DNA of 64,000 nucleotides from Pectobacterium sp. CFBP8739 (GCF_013449375.1 NZ_JACDRR010000011.1:186001-250000), one strand, 5' to 3'; counted from the stretch's first letter, positions 19,224-28,510 are shown. Program-made: numbers and translations. Notes: generated by a model from the letters alone, not told the origin.

Positions 19224-20270
19224 TCACGGTGCCGCAATCAGGAAGGATTTAAACTGCGGCGTCATTACCGCGCTAAAGCCCTTATCCGTTTTGGTAATCA
19301 GATAAACCGCCAACCCCTGCTGTTCCGCCAGTTTCAACGCTTTCTCCGTTCCCAACACCATCAAACCGGTATCCCAGCCATCCGCTTCTAGTGCGGTCGG
19401 TGCAATCACGGTCGCAGAAACCAGTTGATGAGTAATCGGTCTGCCTGTCTCGGGATCGATAACGTGAGAGTAGCGCTTATTGTCCTGCTCAAAATAATTC
19501 CGGTAGCTGCCGGAGGTACTAATGGCATAACCCTGCAAATTTACTGCTGCCTGTACCGCGTTTTCCTGGTCGGTTGGCTTCTGAATCGCCACGCGCCACG
19601 GCGTACCTTCTGCATTTATGCCACGGCTGGAAATGGCGCCGCCGACGGAAACCAGATAATTGGTGATCCCTTTGCGCGTCATTAACTGTGCGAGAACATC
19701 TGCGCCATACCCTTCACCCAATGTGGAGAGATCGACATATAAATCCGGAAGATCTTTCTGAATCCATTCTCCTTTTTCGTCGCCGATCAGTTTCAGGTGA
19801 CGCAACCCAACGTTTTGCCGCGCTAAGTCGATCTGCTGCTGGCTGGGGATGCGCGTAGGCTGCTTCTGCGGGCCAAATCCCCAGAGGTTAACTAACGGGC
19901 CGACGGTGATATCCATCGCGCCGTGGGTCGCTTTACCGATACGCAACGCAGCCAGAATGATATCCGCCATGCCGTTGCTTATAGGCTGTGGCTCTGTCCC
20001 CCGATACTGATTAAAACGTGATAGCACGGAATCGTCACGGTAGGTAGAGATGTCGTTATTGGCCTGCTCCAGCAGGGCATCGATTTCTCGTTGCAGTTGC
20101 GTTTTGTCTTCGGTGATGTCGCCGCTAATTTTTACGCTGTAAAACGTCCCCATCGTTTTACCTTCAATGGTTAATAAGGGGCGTTGTACCGCCGGTGTTG
20201 GATTGTCGCAGGCGGTCAGAAGGCTGAATAAGCCACAGAGTAGTAATCTCTTCGCGGTGAGAGGCGTCAT
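19224..20270 (-). CDS. apbE: FAD:protein FMN transferase ApbE (lipoprotein)
   Basis: ApbE attaches FMN covalently to threonine of periplasmic or membrane flavoproteins, such as Na+-pumping NADH:quinone reductase and RnfG subunits. The 348-residue product starts at 20270, where GGAG lies eight bases upstream; the 46 extra residues of the longer frame are not conserved. It begins with a lipoprotein signal (lipobox near LLTAC). Family motifs are GTFYSVKISG, the FAD-binding LSTLGEGYGADVLAQ and LVSVGGAISSRG, ISTSGSYRNYF and RYSHVIDPETGRPI. No flavoprotein partner is nearby. Confidence 0.93.
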   Translation of the reverse strand: MTPLTAKRLLLCGLFSLLTACDNPTPAVQRPLLTIEGKTMGTFYSVKISGDITEDKTQLQREIDALLEQANNDISTYRDDSVLSRFNQYRGTEPQPISNGMADIILAALRIGKATHGAMDITVGPLVNLWGFGPQKQPTRIPSQQQIDLARQNVGLRHLKLIGDEKGEWIQKDLPDLYVDLSTLGEGYGADVLAQLMTRKGITNYLVSVGGAISSRGINAEGTPWRVAIQKPTDQENAVQAAVNLQGYAISTSGSYRNYFEQDNKRYSHVIDPETGRPITHQLVSATVIAPTALEADGWDTGLMVLGTEKALKLAEQQGLAVYLITKTDKGFSAVMTPQFKSFLIAAP

Positions 20271-20360
20271 GAAAAACTCCTGAAAAACTGAACTGAGACT
20301 AAGCAGACAGGAGAGTAACAAAAAAGAATGACGCGTAATTGAATGGAAGAGAAATGAAAG

Positions 20361-20495
20361 AAAAAAAAAGGCCCATCTCAGGGGATGGGCAAAGACTACA
20401 CACAGCAATTCGTTACTAACTCTTCGTTACTAACTCTGACGAGGAGGAAACCTCATTGACAAACAGTAGGTTAATACTAGCTCCGGTATTTATCC
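20361..20495 (-). ncRNA. rprA: Small regulatory RNA RprA
   Basis: The 3' half is nearly identical to E. coli RprA: AACGAATTGCTGTGTGTAGT followed by CTTTGCCCATC, a terminator stem GCCCATC/GATGGGC (20371-20390) and nine U residues (20361-20369). RprA is an Hfq-dependent RNA that activates rpoS translation and is made in response to envelope stress through RcsB. It lies directly downstream of ydiK, as in E. coli. The 5' end is inferred from a -10 element CATAAT (20501-20506 on the plus strand, read in reverse), placing the start near 20495 and the length near 135 bases, longer than the roughly 105 of E. coli. The 5' half is not conserved at sequence level. Confidence 0.88.
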
Positions 20496-20520
20496 TATGG
20501 ATTATGCCCTATTCAGTCAT

Positions 20521-20534
20521 TAAGAATCATCCTA
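20521..20534. promoter_or_regulatory. RcsB box at the rprA promoter
   Basis: TAAGAATCATCCTA matches the RcsB consensus TAAGAATATTCCTA at 12 of 14 positions. It lies just upstream of the predicted -10 of rprA, overlapping the -35 area, the usual position for RcsB activation of this sRNA gene. Confidence 0.7.
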
Positions 20535-20551
20535 ATAGTTAATTATTTTTT

Positions 20552-20641
20552 AAGGATTGGTCTCTAAGTATTTTTATATTGTCAATAATATTGATGCGTT
20601 AGAGAAATGATATCAAAATTTTTAGGATGATTCCCTAAGAA
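20552..20641. promoter_or_regulatory. Two further RcsB-like sites upstream of rprA
   Basis: TAAGGATTGGTCTCTAAGTA (about 20552-20571) and TTAGGATGATTCCCTAAGAA (20622-20641) resemble each other. Both share TTAGGATGATTC-type sequence with the RcsB box at 20521-20534, the second in inverted orientation to it. E. coli rprA also has more than one RcsB site. The AT-rich DNA between them shows no gene. Confidence 0.4.
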
Positions 20642-20775
20642 TAGAGGGGTAATCATTAGCTATTTTTATCTATTGAAAAGTGAGGAAAAGGTGTACCACG
20701 GAGACGTGATGGTGAGAGTAGGCAATGAGTGGGCGGTGCGCCGCCCACGGGAAGAGAAAACGGTAACTGTCGGTC

Positions 20776-21885
20776 TTACTCTTTATCTGGCGTGTTAGAT
20801 GCATTAACGGAGAGGATGCTTTGCGGTTCGGGAATTTCACGCATCCAAGCAAATAGCAGACGATAGGAAACGGCGAGGACGACTGGGCCAATAAATATTC
20901 CTATCATGCCAAACGCCAGCAAACCGCCAATCACGCCGGAAAGAATCAGCAGCATAGGAAGATCGGCTCCCATCCTGATCAATACTGGGCGGATCACGTT
21001 ATCGATAGTGCCAACGACGCAGCTCCAGACCAGCAGAACGGTGCCCCAGGTGGCATCACCCGTCCAATATAGCCAGATAATGGCAGGAATCAGTACCGGA
21101 AGTGGCCCCAACTGCGCCAGACAAGACAGAAACATCAGCACAGTCAGTAGTGTGGTATGGGGAATACCGGACAGCCCCAGCCCAATTCCGCCCAACACCG
21201 ACTGCACGATAGCGGTAACCACCACGCCTAGTGCGACAGCGCGAATCGACTGTGCTGCCAGAATGACAGCGGCATCGCCACGCTCTTTCCCCAGCCGGAT
21301 AGCGAAATGTCGCACGGCTCTCGCTACGGCTTCCCCTTTGTAATACAGCAGGGCACTGAAGATCAGCATCAGGGAACAATGCATCAGAAATCGCCCGATA
21401 TTGGCCGCTTGTGCCACTAACCAGGTCGCTGTTTTACCAAAATAGGGTTGCACTTTGGCGAACAGGCCGCTACCGCCGCTTTGCAGCAACGTCTGCCAAC
21501 TGTTGAACAATTTTTCACCGACGAAAGGAATAGACGTCAGCCACTCCAGCGTGGGGGGAGAAAAGTTTTCCTGCCGAGCTCCCCAACTCATTAACGCCGA
21601 ACTGTTATCCACTACGCTACTAACAAGAACGGCAATCGGGACAATAAATAGCAGAATAAGCAGCAGCGTCATCACGATCACTGCCAGAGAACGCCTGCCC
21701 CACAATAGCGCCTGAAATTTAATCAGCATCGGCCAGGTGGCAATGACCACCATACATGCCCAGGCGAATCCCAGAATAAAAGGCTGCACGACCCAAAAGC
21801 AGGCAATAATCATGATGGTAATAAACACCAGACTGAACAGGATTCTGGCCAGATCAAATCGTGGTGGCTGAGAATATTTGCTCAA
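20776..21885 (-). CDS. ydiK: AI-2E-family inner-membrane transporter YdiK
   Basis: A 369-residue AI-2E/PerM-family membrane protein of unknown substrate. It has about seven or eight hydrophobic segments and the family motifs GDAAVILAAQSIRAVALGVV, LGPLPVLIPAIIWLYWTGD, DNVIRPVLIRMGADLPMLLI and GVIGGLLAFGMIGIFIGPV. I chose the TTG at 21885 because GAGGA stands eight bases upstream and the protein then matches E. coli YdiK in length; an ATG 78 bases further up (21963) is possible. It lies immediately upstream of rprA, as in E. coli. Confidence 0.88.
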   Translation of the reverse strand: MSKYSQPPRFDLARILFSLVFITIMIIACFWVVQPFILGFAWACMVVIATWPMLIKFQALLWGRRSLAVIVMTLLLILLFIVPIAVLVSSVVDNSSALMSWGARQENFSPPTLEWLTSIPFVGEKLFNSWQTLLQSGGSGLFAKVQPYFGKTATWLVAQAANIGRFLMHCSLMLIFSALLYYKGEAVARAVRHFAIRLGKERGDAAVILAAQSIRAVALGVVVTAIVQSVLGGIGLGLSGIPHTTLLTVLMFLSCLAQLGPLPVLIPAIIWLYWTGDATWGTVLLVWSCVVGTIDNVIRPVLIRMGADLPMLLILSGVIGGLLAFGMIGIFIGPVVLAVSYRLLFAWMREIPEPQSILSVNASNTPDKE

Positions 21886-22181
21886 TGAATCGTTCCTCAA
21901 TAGCAAAAGAAAGGGCTGAAGGCGAGGTAGCTTGGGTGACAGCCTGTGGTCATCTGTCATCATGAAATATTTCTGGGTGTTTTGACAGCCTGTTGAACAT
22001 TTTGTTGGTGAAACAGCGGTTCATCAACACGCTGTATGTTTTTGCCGATCCGAGAGCGCACACGATTGCGAAATGTGATAAAACGTGATGTCCCCGATGA
22101 CAGCGCGGCTATATACCGCGCTTCACAGGCATATCACGACATATTGGCAAACACATCATGTACGGACAGGGTCAAAAAATA

Positions 22182-25100
22182 ATGATCCCACAGATCACGC
22201 AATCTCCCGGGCTGGTTCAGCCGGTGCTTAATTTTCTGGAAGCATTGAAGAAAAATGGATTTACAGGCGATACGGCGACCAACTATGCCGATCGTCTTAC
22301 CATGGCAACGGATAACAGCATCTATCAACTTTTGCCGGATGCGGTGGTGTTCCCGCGCTCAACCGCTGATGTCGCGATCTTATCGCGCCTGGCGGGTGAA
22401 GCGCGTTTTTCAGAGCTGACTTTTACTCCACGCGGCGGCGGTACGGGAACGAACGGACAGGCGCTGAATCGCGGCATCGTGGTCGATATGTCGCGTTATA
22501 TGAACCGCATTCTGGAAATTAACCCTGAACAGGGATGGGTGCGCGTCGAGGCTGGTGTCATTAAAGATCAGCTTAATCAGTACCTGAAACCTTATGGCTA
22601 TTTCTTTGCGCCAGAACTGTCGACCAGTAACCGAGCGACGCTGGGCGGCATGATCAACACCGATGCATCGGGGCAAGGCTCGCTGGTGTACGGAAAAACC
22701 TCAGACCATGTCTTGGGGCTACGTGCGATCCTGCTGGGCGGCGAGATGTTGGATACGCAAGCGATGCCAGTCACGCTGGCGGAGAAACTGGCGTTAGAAG
22801 ATTCCGCTATTGGCCGTATTTACCATACGGTGCTGCACCGCTGTCGCGAACAGCGCGCGTTGATCATCGACAAATTCCCTAAGCTGAATCGTTTTCTGAC
22901 GGGTTACGACCTGCGTCATGTGTTCAGCGACGATCTCCAAACCTTCGACCTGACGCGAATTTTGACCGGTGCTGAAGGTACGCTGGCGTTTATCACCGAA
23001 GCGAAGCTCGATATCACGCCGTTGCCAAAGATTCGCCGTCTGGTGAATATCAAATATGACTCCTTTAACTCAGCGCTGCGCAATGCACCGTTCATGGTGG
23101 AAGCGAAGGCGCTGTCGGTTGAAACCGTGGACTCTAAGGTATTAAACCTTGCCCGCGAGGATATCGTCTGGCATTCCGTTAGCGAATTGATTACCGATGT
23201 GCCTAATCAGGAAATGCTTGGCCTGAATATCGTTGAGTTTGCGGGTGATGATGACGCGCTGATTAACGGGCAGGTCGACGCGCTCTGTCAGGGACTGGAT
23301 ACGCTGCTGGCGAGCGGAGAAGGCGGGGTCATTGGTTATCAAACCTGTAACGATCTGGCTGGCATCGAACGTATTTACGCCATGCGGAAAAAAGCCGTAG
23401 GCCTGCTGGGCAACAGTAAAGGGCAGGCGAAGCCGATTCCATTCGCGGAAGATACCTGTGTGCCGCCACAGCATTTGGCTGATTACATTGAAGAATTCCG
23501 CGCACTGCTGGATAGCCATAACCTGACGTACGGTATGTTCGGTCACGTGGATGCCGGCGTGCTGCATGTGCGTCCTGCGCTGGATATGTGCGACCCGCAG
23601 CAGGAAATGCTGATGAAACAGCTTTCCGACCAGATTGTCGCGCTGACGGCCAAATATGGCGGCCTACTGTGGGGCGAACATGGCAAAGGCTTCCGCGCTG
23701 AGTACAGCCCCGAATTTTTTGGACCGGAGCTGTATGCCGAACTGCGCCGCATCAAAGCGGCGTTCGATCCAGATAACCGGCTTAATCCCGGGAAGATTTG
23801 TGCGCCGCTGGACGTGGATGCGCCGATGATGAAAGTCGATGCGGTCAAGCGCGGCACGTTCGACCGCACGATCCCTCTGACGGTACGTACGGCGTTCCGT
23901 GGCGCGATGGAATGTAACGGTAACGGGCTGTGCTTTAACTTTGATGCGCGTAGCCCCATGTGCCCGTCGATGAAAATCAGCGGCAACCGCATTCATTCCC
24001 CGAAAGGCCGTGCGACGCTGGTGCGTGAATGGTTACGCCTGCTGGCGGAGCAGGGCGTCGATCCGGTGATGCTGGAGAAGGCATTGCCGCAGCAGAAACT
24101 CAGCCTGCGGGCGTTTATCCAGAAAACCCGTAATACCTGGCAGGCGAAGCAGGGGGATTACGATTTTTCCCACGAAGTCAAAGAGGCGATGTCGGGCTGT
24201 CTGGCGTGTAAAGCCTGTTCAACGCAGTGCCCTATCAAGATTGACGTGCCCGGTTTCCGTTCCCGTTTCTTGCAACTTTATCACACGCGCTATCTGCGTC
24301 CGGTTCGTGACTATCTGGTCGCCGGCGTTGAAAGCTATGCACCGCTGATGGCACGCAGTCCGAAGACGTTTAACTTCTTCCTGAAAATGCCGCTGCTGAA
24401 TAACCTGAGCCGCAGCCAGATCGGTATGGTCGATTTACCTTTGTTGTCATCGCCGTCGCTGCGTCAGCAGTTTGCTGGGCATAGCGGAGTTAACACCACG
24501 CTGGAACAGTTGGAACAGTTACCGGAAGCGGCGCGCCAGCAGTACGTGTTAATCGTGCAGGATCCGTTTACCAGCTATTACGATGCGCAGGTGGTGGCAG
24601 ATTTCGTCCATCTGATCGAAAAACTGAAGCTGAAACCGGTGCTGTTGCCGTTCTCACCGAACGGGAAGGCGCAGCACATTAAAGGCTTCTTGCAGCGTTT
24701 TGCCAAAACGGCGTCGAAGACGGCAGATTTTTTGAACCGCGTCGCTAAACTGGGGATGCCGATGGTGGGCGTTGATCCGGCGTTGGTACTGTGCTATCGC
24801 GATGAATACCGTGAAATCCTGGGTGAGAAACGCGGAGATTTCCAGGTGCAACTGGTGCATGAATGGCTGGTGACGGCACTGGCAGGCAGCACACCGCAGC
24901 CTGTCACTGGCGAATCCTGGTATCTGCTGGGACACTGTACGGAAACCACGGCACTGCCGATCAGCACGAAACAATGGGCTGATATCTTCTCGCGCTTTGG
25001 TGCCAAACTGGAGAATGTCAGCGTCGGGTGCTGCGGTATGGCGGGAACCTACGGCCATGAAACCAAAAACCTCGCCAACTCGCAGGGCATTTATGCGCTA

Positions 25101-25235
25101 TCCTGGCAACAGGTGCTACAGAAGTTACCCCAGAAACGCTGCCTGACCACCGGTTATTCATGCCGCAGTCAGGTGAAACGTATGGAAGGCACTGCACTAC
25201 GCCATCCGCTACAGGCCCTGCTGGAGATTATCTGA
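22182..25235 (+). CDS. ydiJ: FAD-linked and iron-sulfur oxidoreductase YdiJ
   Basis: A 1017-residue fusion of a GlcD-type FAD oxidase and a GlpC-type iron-sulfur subunit, as in E. coli YdiJ, which has been reported as a D-2-hydroxyglutarate dehydrogenase. The N-terminal FAD domain has VVFPRSTADVAILSRLAGEA and PRGGGTGTNGQALN (about 50-95). The middle carries CNGNGLCFNFDARSPMCPS and the 4Fe-4S motif CLACKACSTQCPIKID (about residues 677-692). The C-terminus has the cysteine motif VGCCGMAGTYGHE. The start at 22182 follows GGACAGGG and matches the E. coli N-terminus MIPQI. Its stop overlaps the menI start. Confidence 0.93.
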   Translation: MIPQITQSPGLVQPVLNFLEALKKNGFTGDTATNYADRLTMATDNSIYQLLPDAVVFPRSTADVAILSRLAGEARFSELTFTPRGGGTGTNGQALNRGIVVDMSRYMNRILEINPEQGWVRVEAGVIKDQLNQYLKPYGYFFAPELSTSNRATLGGMINTDASGQGSLVYGKTSDHVLGLRAILLGGEMLDTQAMPVTLAEKLALEDSAIGRIYHTVLHRCREQRALIIDKFPKLNRFLTGYDLRHVFSDDLQTFDLTRILTGAEGTLAFITEAKLDITPLPKIRRLVNIKYDSFNSALRNAPFMVEAKALSVETVDSKVLNLAREDIVWHSVSELITDVPNQEMLGLNIVEFAGDDDALINGQVDALCQGLDTLLASGEGGVIGYQTCNDLAGIERIYAMRKKAVGLLGNSKGQAKPIPFAEDTCVPPQHLADYIEEFRALLDSHNLTYGMFGHVDAGVLHVRPALDMCDPQQEMLMKQLSDQIVALTAKYGGLLWGEHGKGFRAEYSPEFFGPELYAELRRIKAAFDPDNRLNPGKICAPLDVDAPMMKVDAVKRGTFDRTIPLTVRTAFRGAMECNGNGLCFNFDARSPMCPSMKISGNRIHSPKGRATLVREWLRLLAEQGVDPVMLEKALPQQKLSLRAFIQKTRNTWQAKQGDYDFSHEVKEAMSGCLACKACSTQCPIKIDVPGFRSRFLQLYHTRYLRPVRDYLVAGVESYAPLMARSPKTFNFFLKMPLLNNLSRSQIGMVDLPLLSSPSLRQQFAGHSGVNTTLEQLEQLPEAARQQYVLIVQDPFTSYYDAQVVADFVHLIEKLKLKPVLLPFSPNGKAQHIKGFLQRFAKTASKTADFLNRVAKLGMPMVGVDPALVLCYRDEYREILGEKRGDFQVQLVHEWLVTALAGSTPQPVTGESWYLLGHCTETTALPISTKQWADIFSRFGAKLENVSVGCCGMAGTYGHETKNLANSQGIYALSWQQVLQKLPQKRCLTTGYSCRSQVKRMEGTALRHPLQALLEII

Positions 25236-25651
25236 TGCTATGGAAACGACAAGTTACGCTTGAGCAACTTAACGAACCGAGCCAGACGTGCATGGTGGGT
25301 CATATCGGTATCCGCTATACCCATATCGCGGAGGATTATCTGGAAGCCGTGATGCCAGTGGATTCTCGCACGCGCCAGCCGTTCGGCTTATTACACGGCG
25401 GCGCGTCCGTCGTGCTGGCGGAATCGCTGGGGTCGGTGGCGGGCTATTTGTGCTCTGAGGGCGATCAGCAGGTGGTGGGCCTTGAAATCAATGCCAACCA
25501 CCTGCGAGCCGTGCGCGAAGGTGAAGTGCGGGGCGTGTGCCGTGCGCTTCATGTTGGTCGCCGTAATCAGGTATGGCAGATTGAGATTTTTGATAATCAG
25601 AATCGCCTGTGTTGCATTTCTCGCCTGACAACATCGATTATTACGCCGTAA
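25235..25651 (+). CDS. menI: 1,4-dihydroxy-2-naphthoyl-CoA hydrolase MenI
   Basis: MenI is a hot-dog-fold thioesterase of menaquinone biosynthesis (YdiI in E. coli). The 138-residue product has the family motif FGLLHGGASVVLAESLGS, with the catalytic Glu in that helix, and NANHLRAVREGEVRG. The ATG overlaps the ydiJ stop (TGATG), so translation is coupled. The operon pairing ydiJ-ydiI is the same as in E. coli. Menaquinone is relevant here because Nrf and Nap use quinols. Confidence 0.93.
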   Translation: MLWKRQVTLEQLNEPSQTCMVGHIGIRYTHIAEDYLEAVMPVDSRTRQPFGLLHGGASVVLAESLGSVAGYLCSEGDQQVVGLEINANHLRAVREGEVRGVCRALHVGRRNQVWQIEIFDNQNRLCCISRLTTSIITP

Positions 25652-25664
25652 ACACGAAGTAAAC

Positions 25665-25697
25665 ACCGAACCAGACTGCCTGACGGTCTAGTTCGGT
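25665..25697. terminator. Bidirectional hairpin between menI and the Fur-box gene
   Basis: ACCGAAC-c-AGAC (25665-25676) pairs with GTCT-a-GTTCGGT (25686-25697), an 11-bp stem with one mismatch. It lies between convergent genes. T-runs are short on both sides. Confidence 0.5.
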
Positions 25698-25700
25698 TAT

Positions 25701-26102
25701 TCAGGGAAGAAACGGCACGCGCTTAACGAAGTCGGTCTGAAACGCGGTCGCTTTATCCCATGAACCTTGCATGCTTAGCTGATGGCAAATCGATTTCAGC
25801 GTGTTACGGGCAAAGTAGTAGCTTTGTACCCGAAAGAGGTGGCAACGCCCTTCATTATTAATCTCTTTAATCAATCGATTGTGCAACTTGACCAGCGCAT
25901 GCAAATAGCTGTCGTCATCGCCGTTTCTCAGACAGAGTTCAACCATATCCATGCAGGCATTATGATAGCGACGTAAATGGTCAATATTGCTTCCAGGACG
26001 GTTCAGGCGAGCTTCCGCCATGTAAAAATCAACGGTGGCATCGCGAATCTGGAATTTATATTCGTCAATCTGGTGGTGCAGCCAGGCAGTCACGGAATGC
26101 AT
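25701..26102 (-). CDS. Conserved-looking protein of unknown function behind a Fur box
   Basis: A 133-residue soluble, largely helical protein rich in His, Arg, Asp and Tyr, with no signal peptide or membrane segment. I do not recognise the family. Repeated His/Tyr/Asp-containing helices (HLRRYHNACMDMVELCLR and LHNRLIKEINNEGRCHLFRV) are its most distinctive features. The ATG at 26102 has AGGA upstream. An excellent Fur box lies 20-40 bases before it, so it should be induced by iron starvation. It sits beside the suf operon, suggesting a role in iron homeostasis, but that is inference only. Confidence 0.75.
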   Translation of the reverse strand: MHSVTAWLHHQIDEYKFQIRDATVDFYMAEARLNRPGSNIDHLRRYHNACMDMVELCLRNGDDDSYLHALVKLHNRLIKEINNEGRCHLFRVQSYYFARNTLKSICHQLSMQGSWDKATAFQTDFVKRVPFLP

Positions 26103-26121
26103 GGTGATCGATCCTGAATAT

Positions 26122-26140
26122 GAAATGATAATCATTATCA
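26122..26140. promoter_or_regulatory. Strong Fur box
   Basis: GAAATGATAATCATTATCA matches the 19-bp Fur consensus GATAATGATAATCATTATC almost completely in its core (ATGATAATCATTATCA). It is 20-40 bases upstream of the 133-residue gene on the minus strand and may also affect leftward or rightward transcription toward suf. Confidence 0.82.
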
Positions 26141-26267
26141 TATTTATAAAAAAGGCCGCGATCAATGGGCAAAATGTGCTTTAACACCAAAAAGTACGAT
26201 CGGAAGTCACATAAATTTTCATATACCTTCCCTGTTTTATAAATAGGTATCATCGATAAATGTTATA

Positions 26268-26286
26268 ATAATGATAACGAGATGAT
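26268..26286. promoter_or_regulatory. Possible second Fur-like site before suf
   Basis: AATAATGATAACGAGATGA matches the Fur consensus at about 11 of 19 positions, nearly all in the left half. The suf operon is Fur-regulated in E. coli, so this is plausible but weak. Confidence 0.3.
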
Positions 26287-26316
26287 GATTTTTACCTGAC
26301 CGAAAGGGACAGGGTT

Positions 26317-26391
26317 ATGCTATTAATTCATTTATTATCAATTGTTTATCTGGTTTTTTACTACATTGTTTGGCGCACCCGAGACGTGTAA
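26317..26391 (+). CDS. Possible 24-residue membrane small protein upstream of sufA
   Basis: The frame encodes MLLIHLLSIVYLVFYYIVWR plus TRDV and a TAA stop. It is one hydrophobic helix with a short positively charged end, the classic form of a bacterial single-span small protein. A good Shine-Dalgarno (AAAGGGACAGGG) stands four to ten bases before the ATG. It lies 138 bp upstream of sufA and would be in the same transcript if the suf promoter is further upstream. No family is recognised. It could be a leader peptide or chance. Confidence 0.4.
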   Translation: MLLIHLLSIVYLVFYYIVWRTRDV

Positions 26392-26528
26392 AATGGTGCT
26401 ATTGGCTTGCTAAAAACTGAAATGTTACGAATAGCCCTGCGAAACAAGAGGTTGAAGCTAGTTTCATTATCACTAACATTAGGGGAAACCAGCCTAAAAC
26501 TGGTACCACACGTAATGAGGTATTCCAT

Positions 26529-26900
26529 ATGCAAGCGGAAAATGTAGGGACGTTTTCACTGGATGAAAATGTCTGGCAAGGATTGACGCTGACAGAGAGC
26601 GCCGTGAAGCAGATTAAGAATCTGATGAAGCAGGATGAGGCCGTGCAAGGACTGCGGCTCAGCGTTAAACAATCCGGCTGTGCGGGATTCGGCTATGTGC
26701 TGGATCTGGTACAGGAGTTCGAAACCGACGATCTGGTCTTCGAACGTGATGGTGCAAAACTGTATGTCCCATTGAAAGCAATGCCTTTCATTGACGGCAC
26801 AGAACTTGATTTCGTCCGTGAAGGGCTGAATCAGATATTCAAGTTTAATAATCCCAGAGCGCAGCATGCTTGTGGATGTGGCGAAAGCTTTGGCATTTAA
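26529..26900 (+). CDS. sufA: Fe-S cluster assembly scaffold/carrier SufA
   Basis: SufA is an A-type carrier that receives Fe-S clusters from SufBCD and passes them to target proteins. The 123-residue protein has the HesB/IscA motif SVKQSGCAGFGYVLDL and the C-terminal cysteine pair HACGCGESF, giving the three conserved cysteines. GAGG lies eight bases upstream of the ATG. It opens the sufABCDSE operon used under iron limitation and oxidative stress. Confidence 0.96.
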   Translation: MQAENVGTFSLDENVWQGLTLTESAVKQIKNLMKQDEAVQGLRLSVKQSGCAGFGYVLDLVQEFETDDLVFERDGAKLYVPLKAMPFIDGTELDFVREGLNQIFKFNNPRAQHACGCGESFGI

Positions 26901-26913
26901 GTGATGAAAAATT

Positions 26914-28413
26914 ATGGCACGTAGCACGGTAGATGTACCTGATGATGTCCAGATCTGGATGGGTGATGGACGCTATAAAGAAGGTTTCTTTACGCAATTG
27001 GAAACCGATGAGCTGGCGCGCGGCATCAATGAAGATGTCGTACGGGCGATCTCGGCGAAGCGTAATGAACCTGAGTGGATGCTGGAGTTCCGTCTTAACG
27101 CCTACAAAGCGTGGCTGGAGATGGAAGAACCGCATTGGCTGAAAGCCCATTACGAGAAACTCGACTATCAGGACTATAGCTATTATTCCGCGCCTTCCTG
27201 CGGTAACTGCGACGACAGCTGCGGCTCTGAGCCCGGCGCTAAGCAGCAATCCGGAATTACGGACGTGAATAATTACCTGACCAGCGAAGTAGAAAATGCG
27301 TTTAATCAGCTGGGTGTTCCTGTCCGTGAAGGCAAAAAAGTGGCGGTCGATGCGATTTTCGATTCCGTATCTGTTGCAACCACGTATCGGCATGAGCTGG
27401 CTGAAAAAGGCATTATCTTCTGTTCATTCAGCGAGGCGATTCAGGAACATCCCGATCTGGTGCGTCAGTATCTCGGTACGGTCGTACCGGCGAACGATAA
27501 CTTCTTTGCGGCGCTGAACTCGGCGGTTGCTTCTGATGGCACGTTTGTGTACATCCCGAAAGGCGTGCGCTGCCCGATGGAACTGTCGACGTATTTCCGC
27601 ATCAACGCGGCGAAAACCGGCCAGTTCGAGCGTACGATCCTGATCGCCGATGATGACAGCTACGTCAGCTACATCGAAGGCTGCTCTGCACCCGTTCGTG
27701 ATACCTACCAACTGCACGCCGCCGTGGTGGAAGTCATCATCAACAAGAATGCTGAAGTGAAATACTCCACTGTTCAGAACTGGTTCTCCGGTAAGGATGA
27801 CGCAGAAGGTGGGATTCTGAACTTCGTGACCAAGCGCGCGCTGTGTGCAGGCGAGCATTCAAAAATGTCATGGACGCAGTCGGAAACCGGTTCAGCGATC
27901 ACCTGGAAATACCCGAGCGTCATTCTGCGTGGCGACTACTCCGTCGGTGAATTCTTCTCTGTTGCCTTGACCAATGGTCGTCAGCAGGCCGATACCGGCA
28001 CCAAGATGATTCACATCGGTAAAAACACCCGTTCGACCATCATCTCTAAAGGGATTTCCGCCGGACGTAGTGAGAACACCTACCGCGGTCTGGTGAAGAT
28101 CATGCCGAGCGCGACCAACGCCCGTAACTTCACCCAGTGTGACTCCATGCTGATCGGTAGCGAGTGCGGTGCGCACACGTTCCCGTACGTGGAAGTGCGC
28201 AACAATACCGCGCAGTTGGAGCACGAAGCGACGACCTCGAAAATTGGTGAAGACCAACTGTTCTACTGTCTGCAACGCGGTATCAGCGAAGATGATGCCA
28301 TCTCGATGATCGTGAACGGATTCTGTAAGGACGTCTTCTCTGAATTGCCGCTGGAATTTGCGGTAGAAGCACAAAAGTTACTGGCGATTAGCCTGGAACA
28401 CAGCGTGGGTTAA
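26914..28413 (+). CDS. sufB: Fe-S assembly scaffold subunit SufB
   Basis: SufB is the main scaffold subunit of the SufBC2D complex, where the nascent cluster is built. The 499-residue protein (E. coli 495) shows [20 protein letters not shown], the N-terminal cysteine motif [31 protein letters not shown], and the C-terminal core with [30 protein letters not shown] and [18 protein letters not shown], which contain the conserved cysteines and histidines. Spacing of 14 bp from sufA and 97 bp to sufC. Confidence 0.97.
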   Translation: MARSTVDVPDDVQIWMGDGRYKEGFFTQLETDELARGINEDVVRAISAKRNEPEWMLEFRLNAYKAWLEMEEPHWLKAHYEKLDYQDYSYYSAPSCGNCDDSCGSEPGAKQQSGITDVNNYLTSEVENAFNQLGVPVREGKKVAVDAIFDSVSVATTYRHELAEKGIIFCSFSEAIQEHPDLVRQYLGTVVPANDNFFAALNSAVASDGTFVYIPKGVRCPMELSTYFRINAAKTGQFERTILIADDDSYVSYIEGCSAPVRDTYQLHAAVVEVIINKNAEVKYSTVQNWFSGKDDAEGGILNFVTKRALCAGEHSKMSWTQSETGSAITWKYPSVILRGDYSVGEFFSVALTNGRQQADTGTKMIHIGKNTRSTIISKGISAGRSENTYRGLVKIMPSATNARNFTQCDSMLIGSECGAHTFPYVEVRNNTAQLEHEATTSKIGEDQLFYCLQRGISEDDAISMIVNGFCKDVFSELPLEFAVEAQKLLAISLEHSVG

Positions 28414-28510
28414 TTCGGCGGTTACCGGGATTTTCACAAACGAATAATGAGAATCATCGGTCCCGGAATTCATTAAGCGCTCGTTGCATTGAGCGTTGGA
28501 AGGAATAAGC

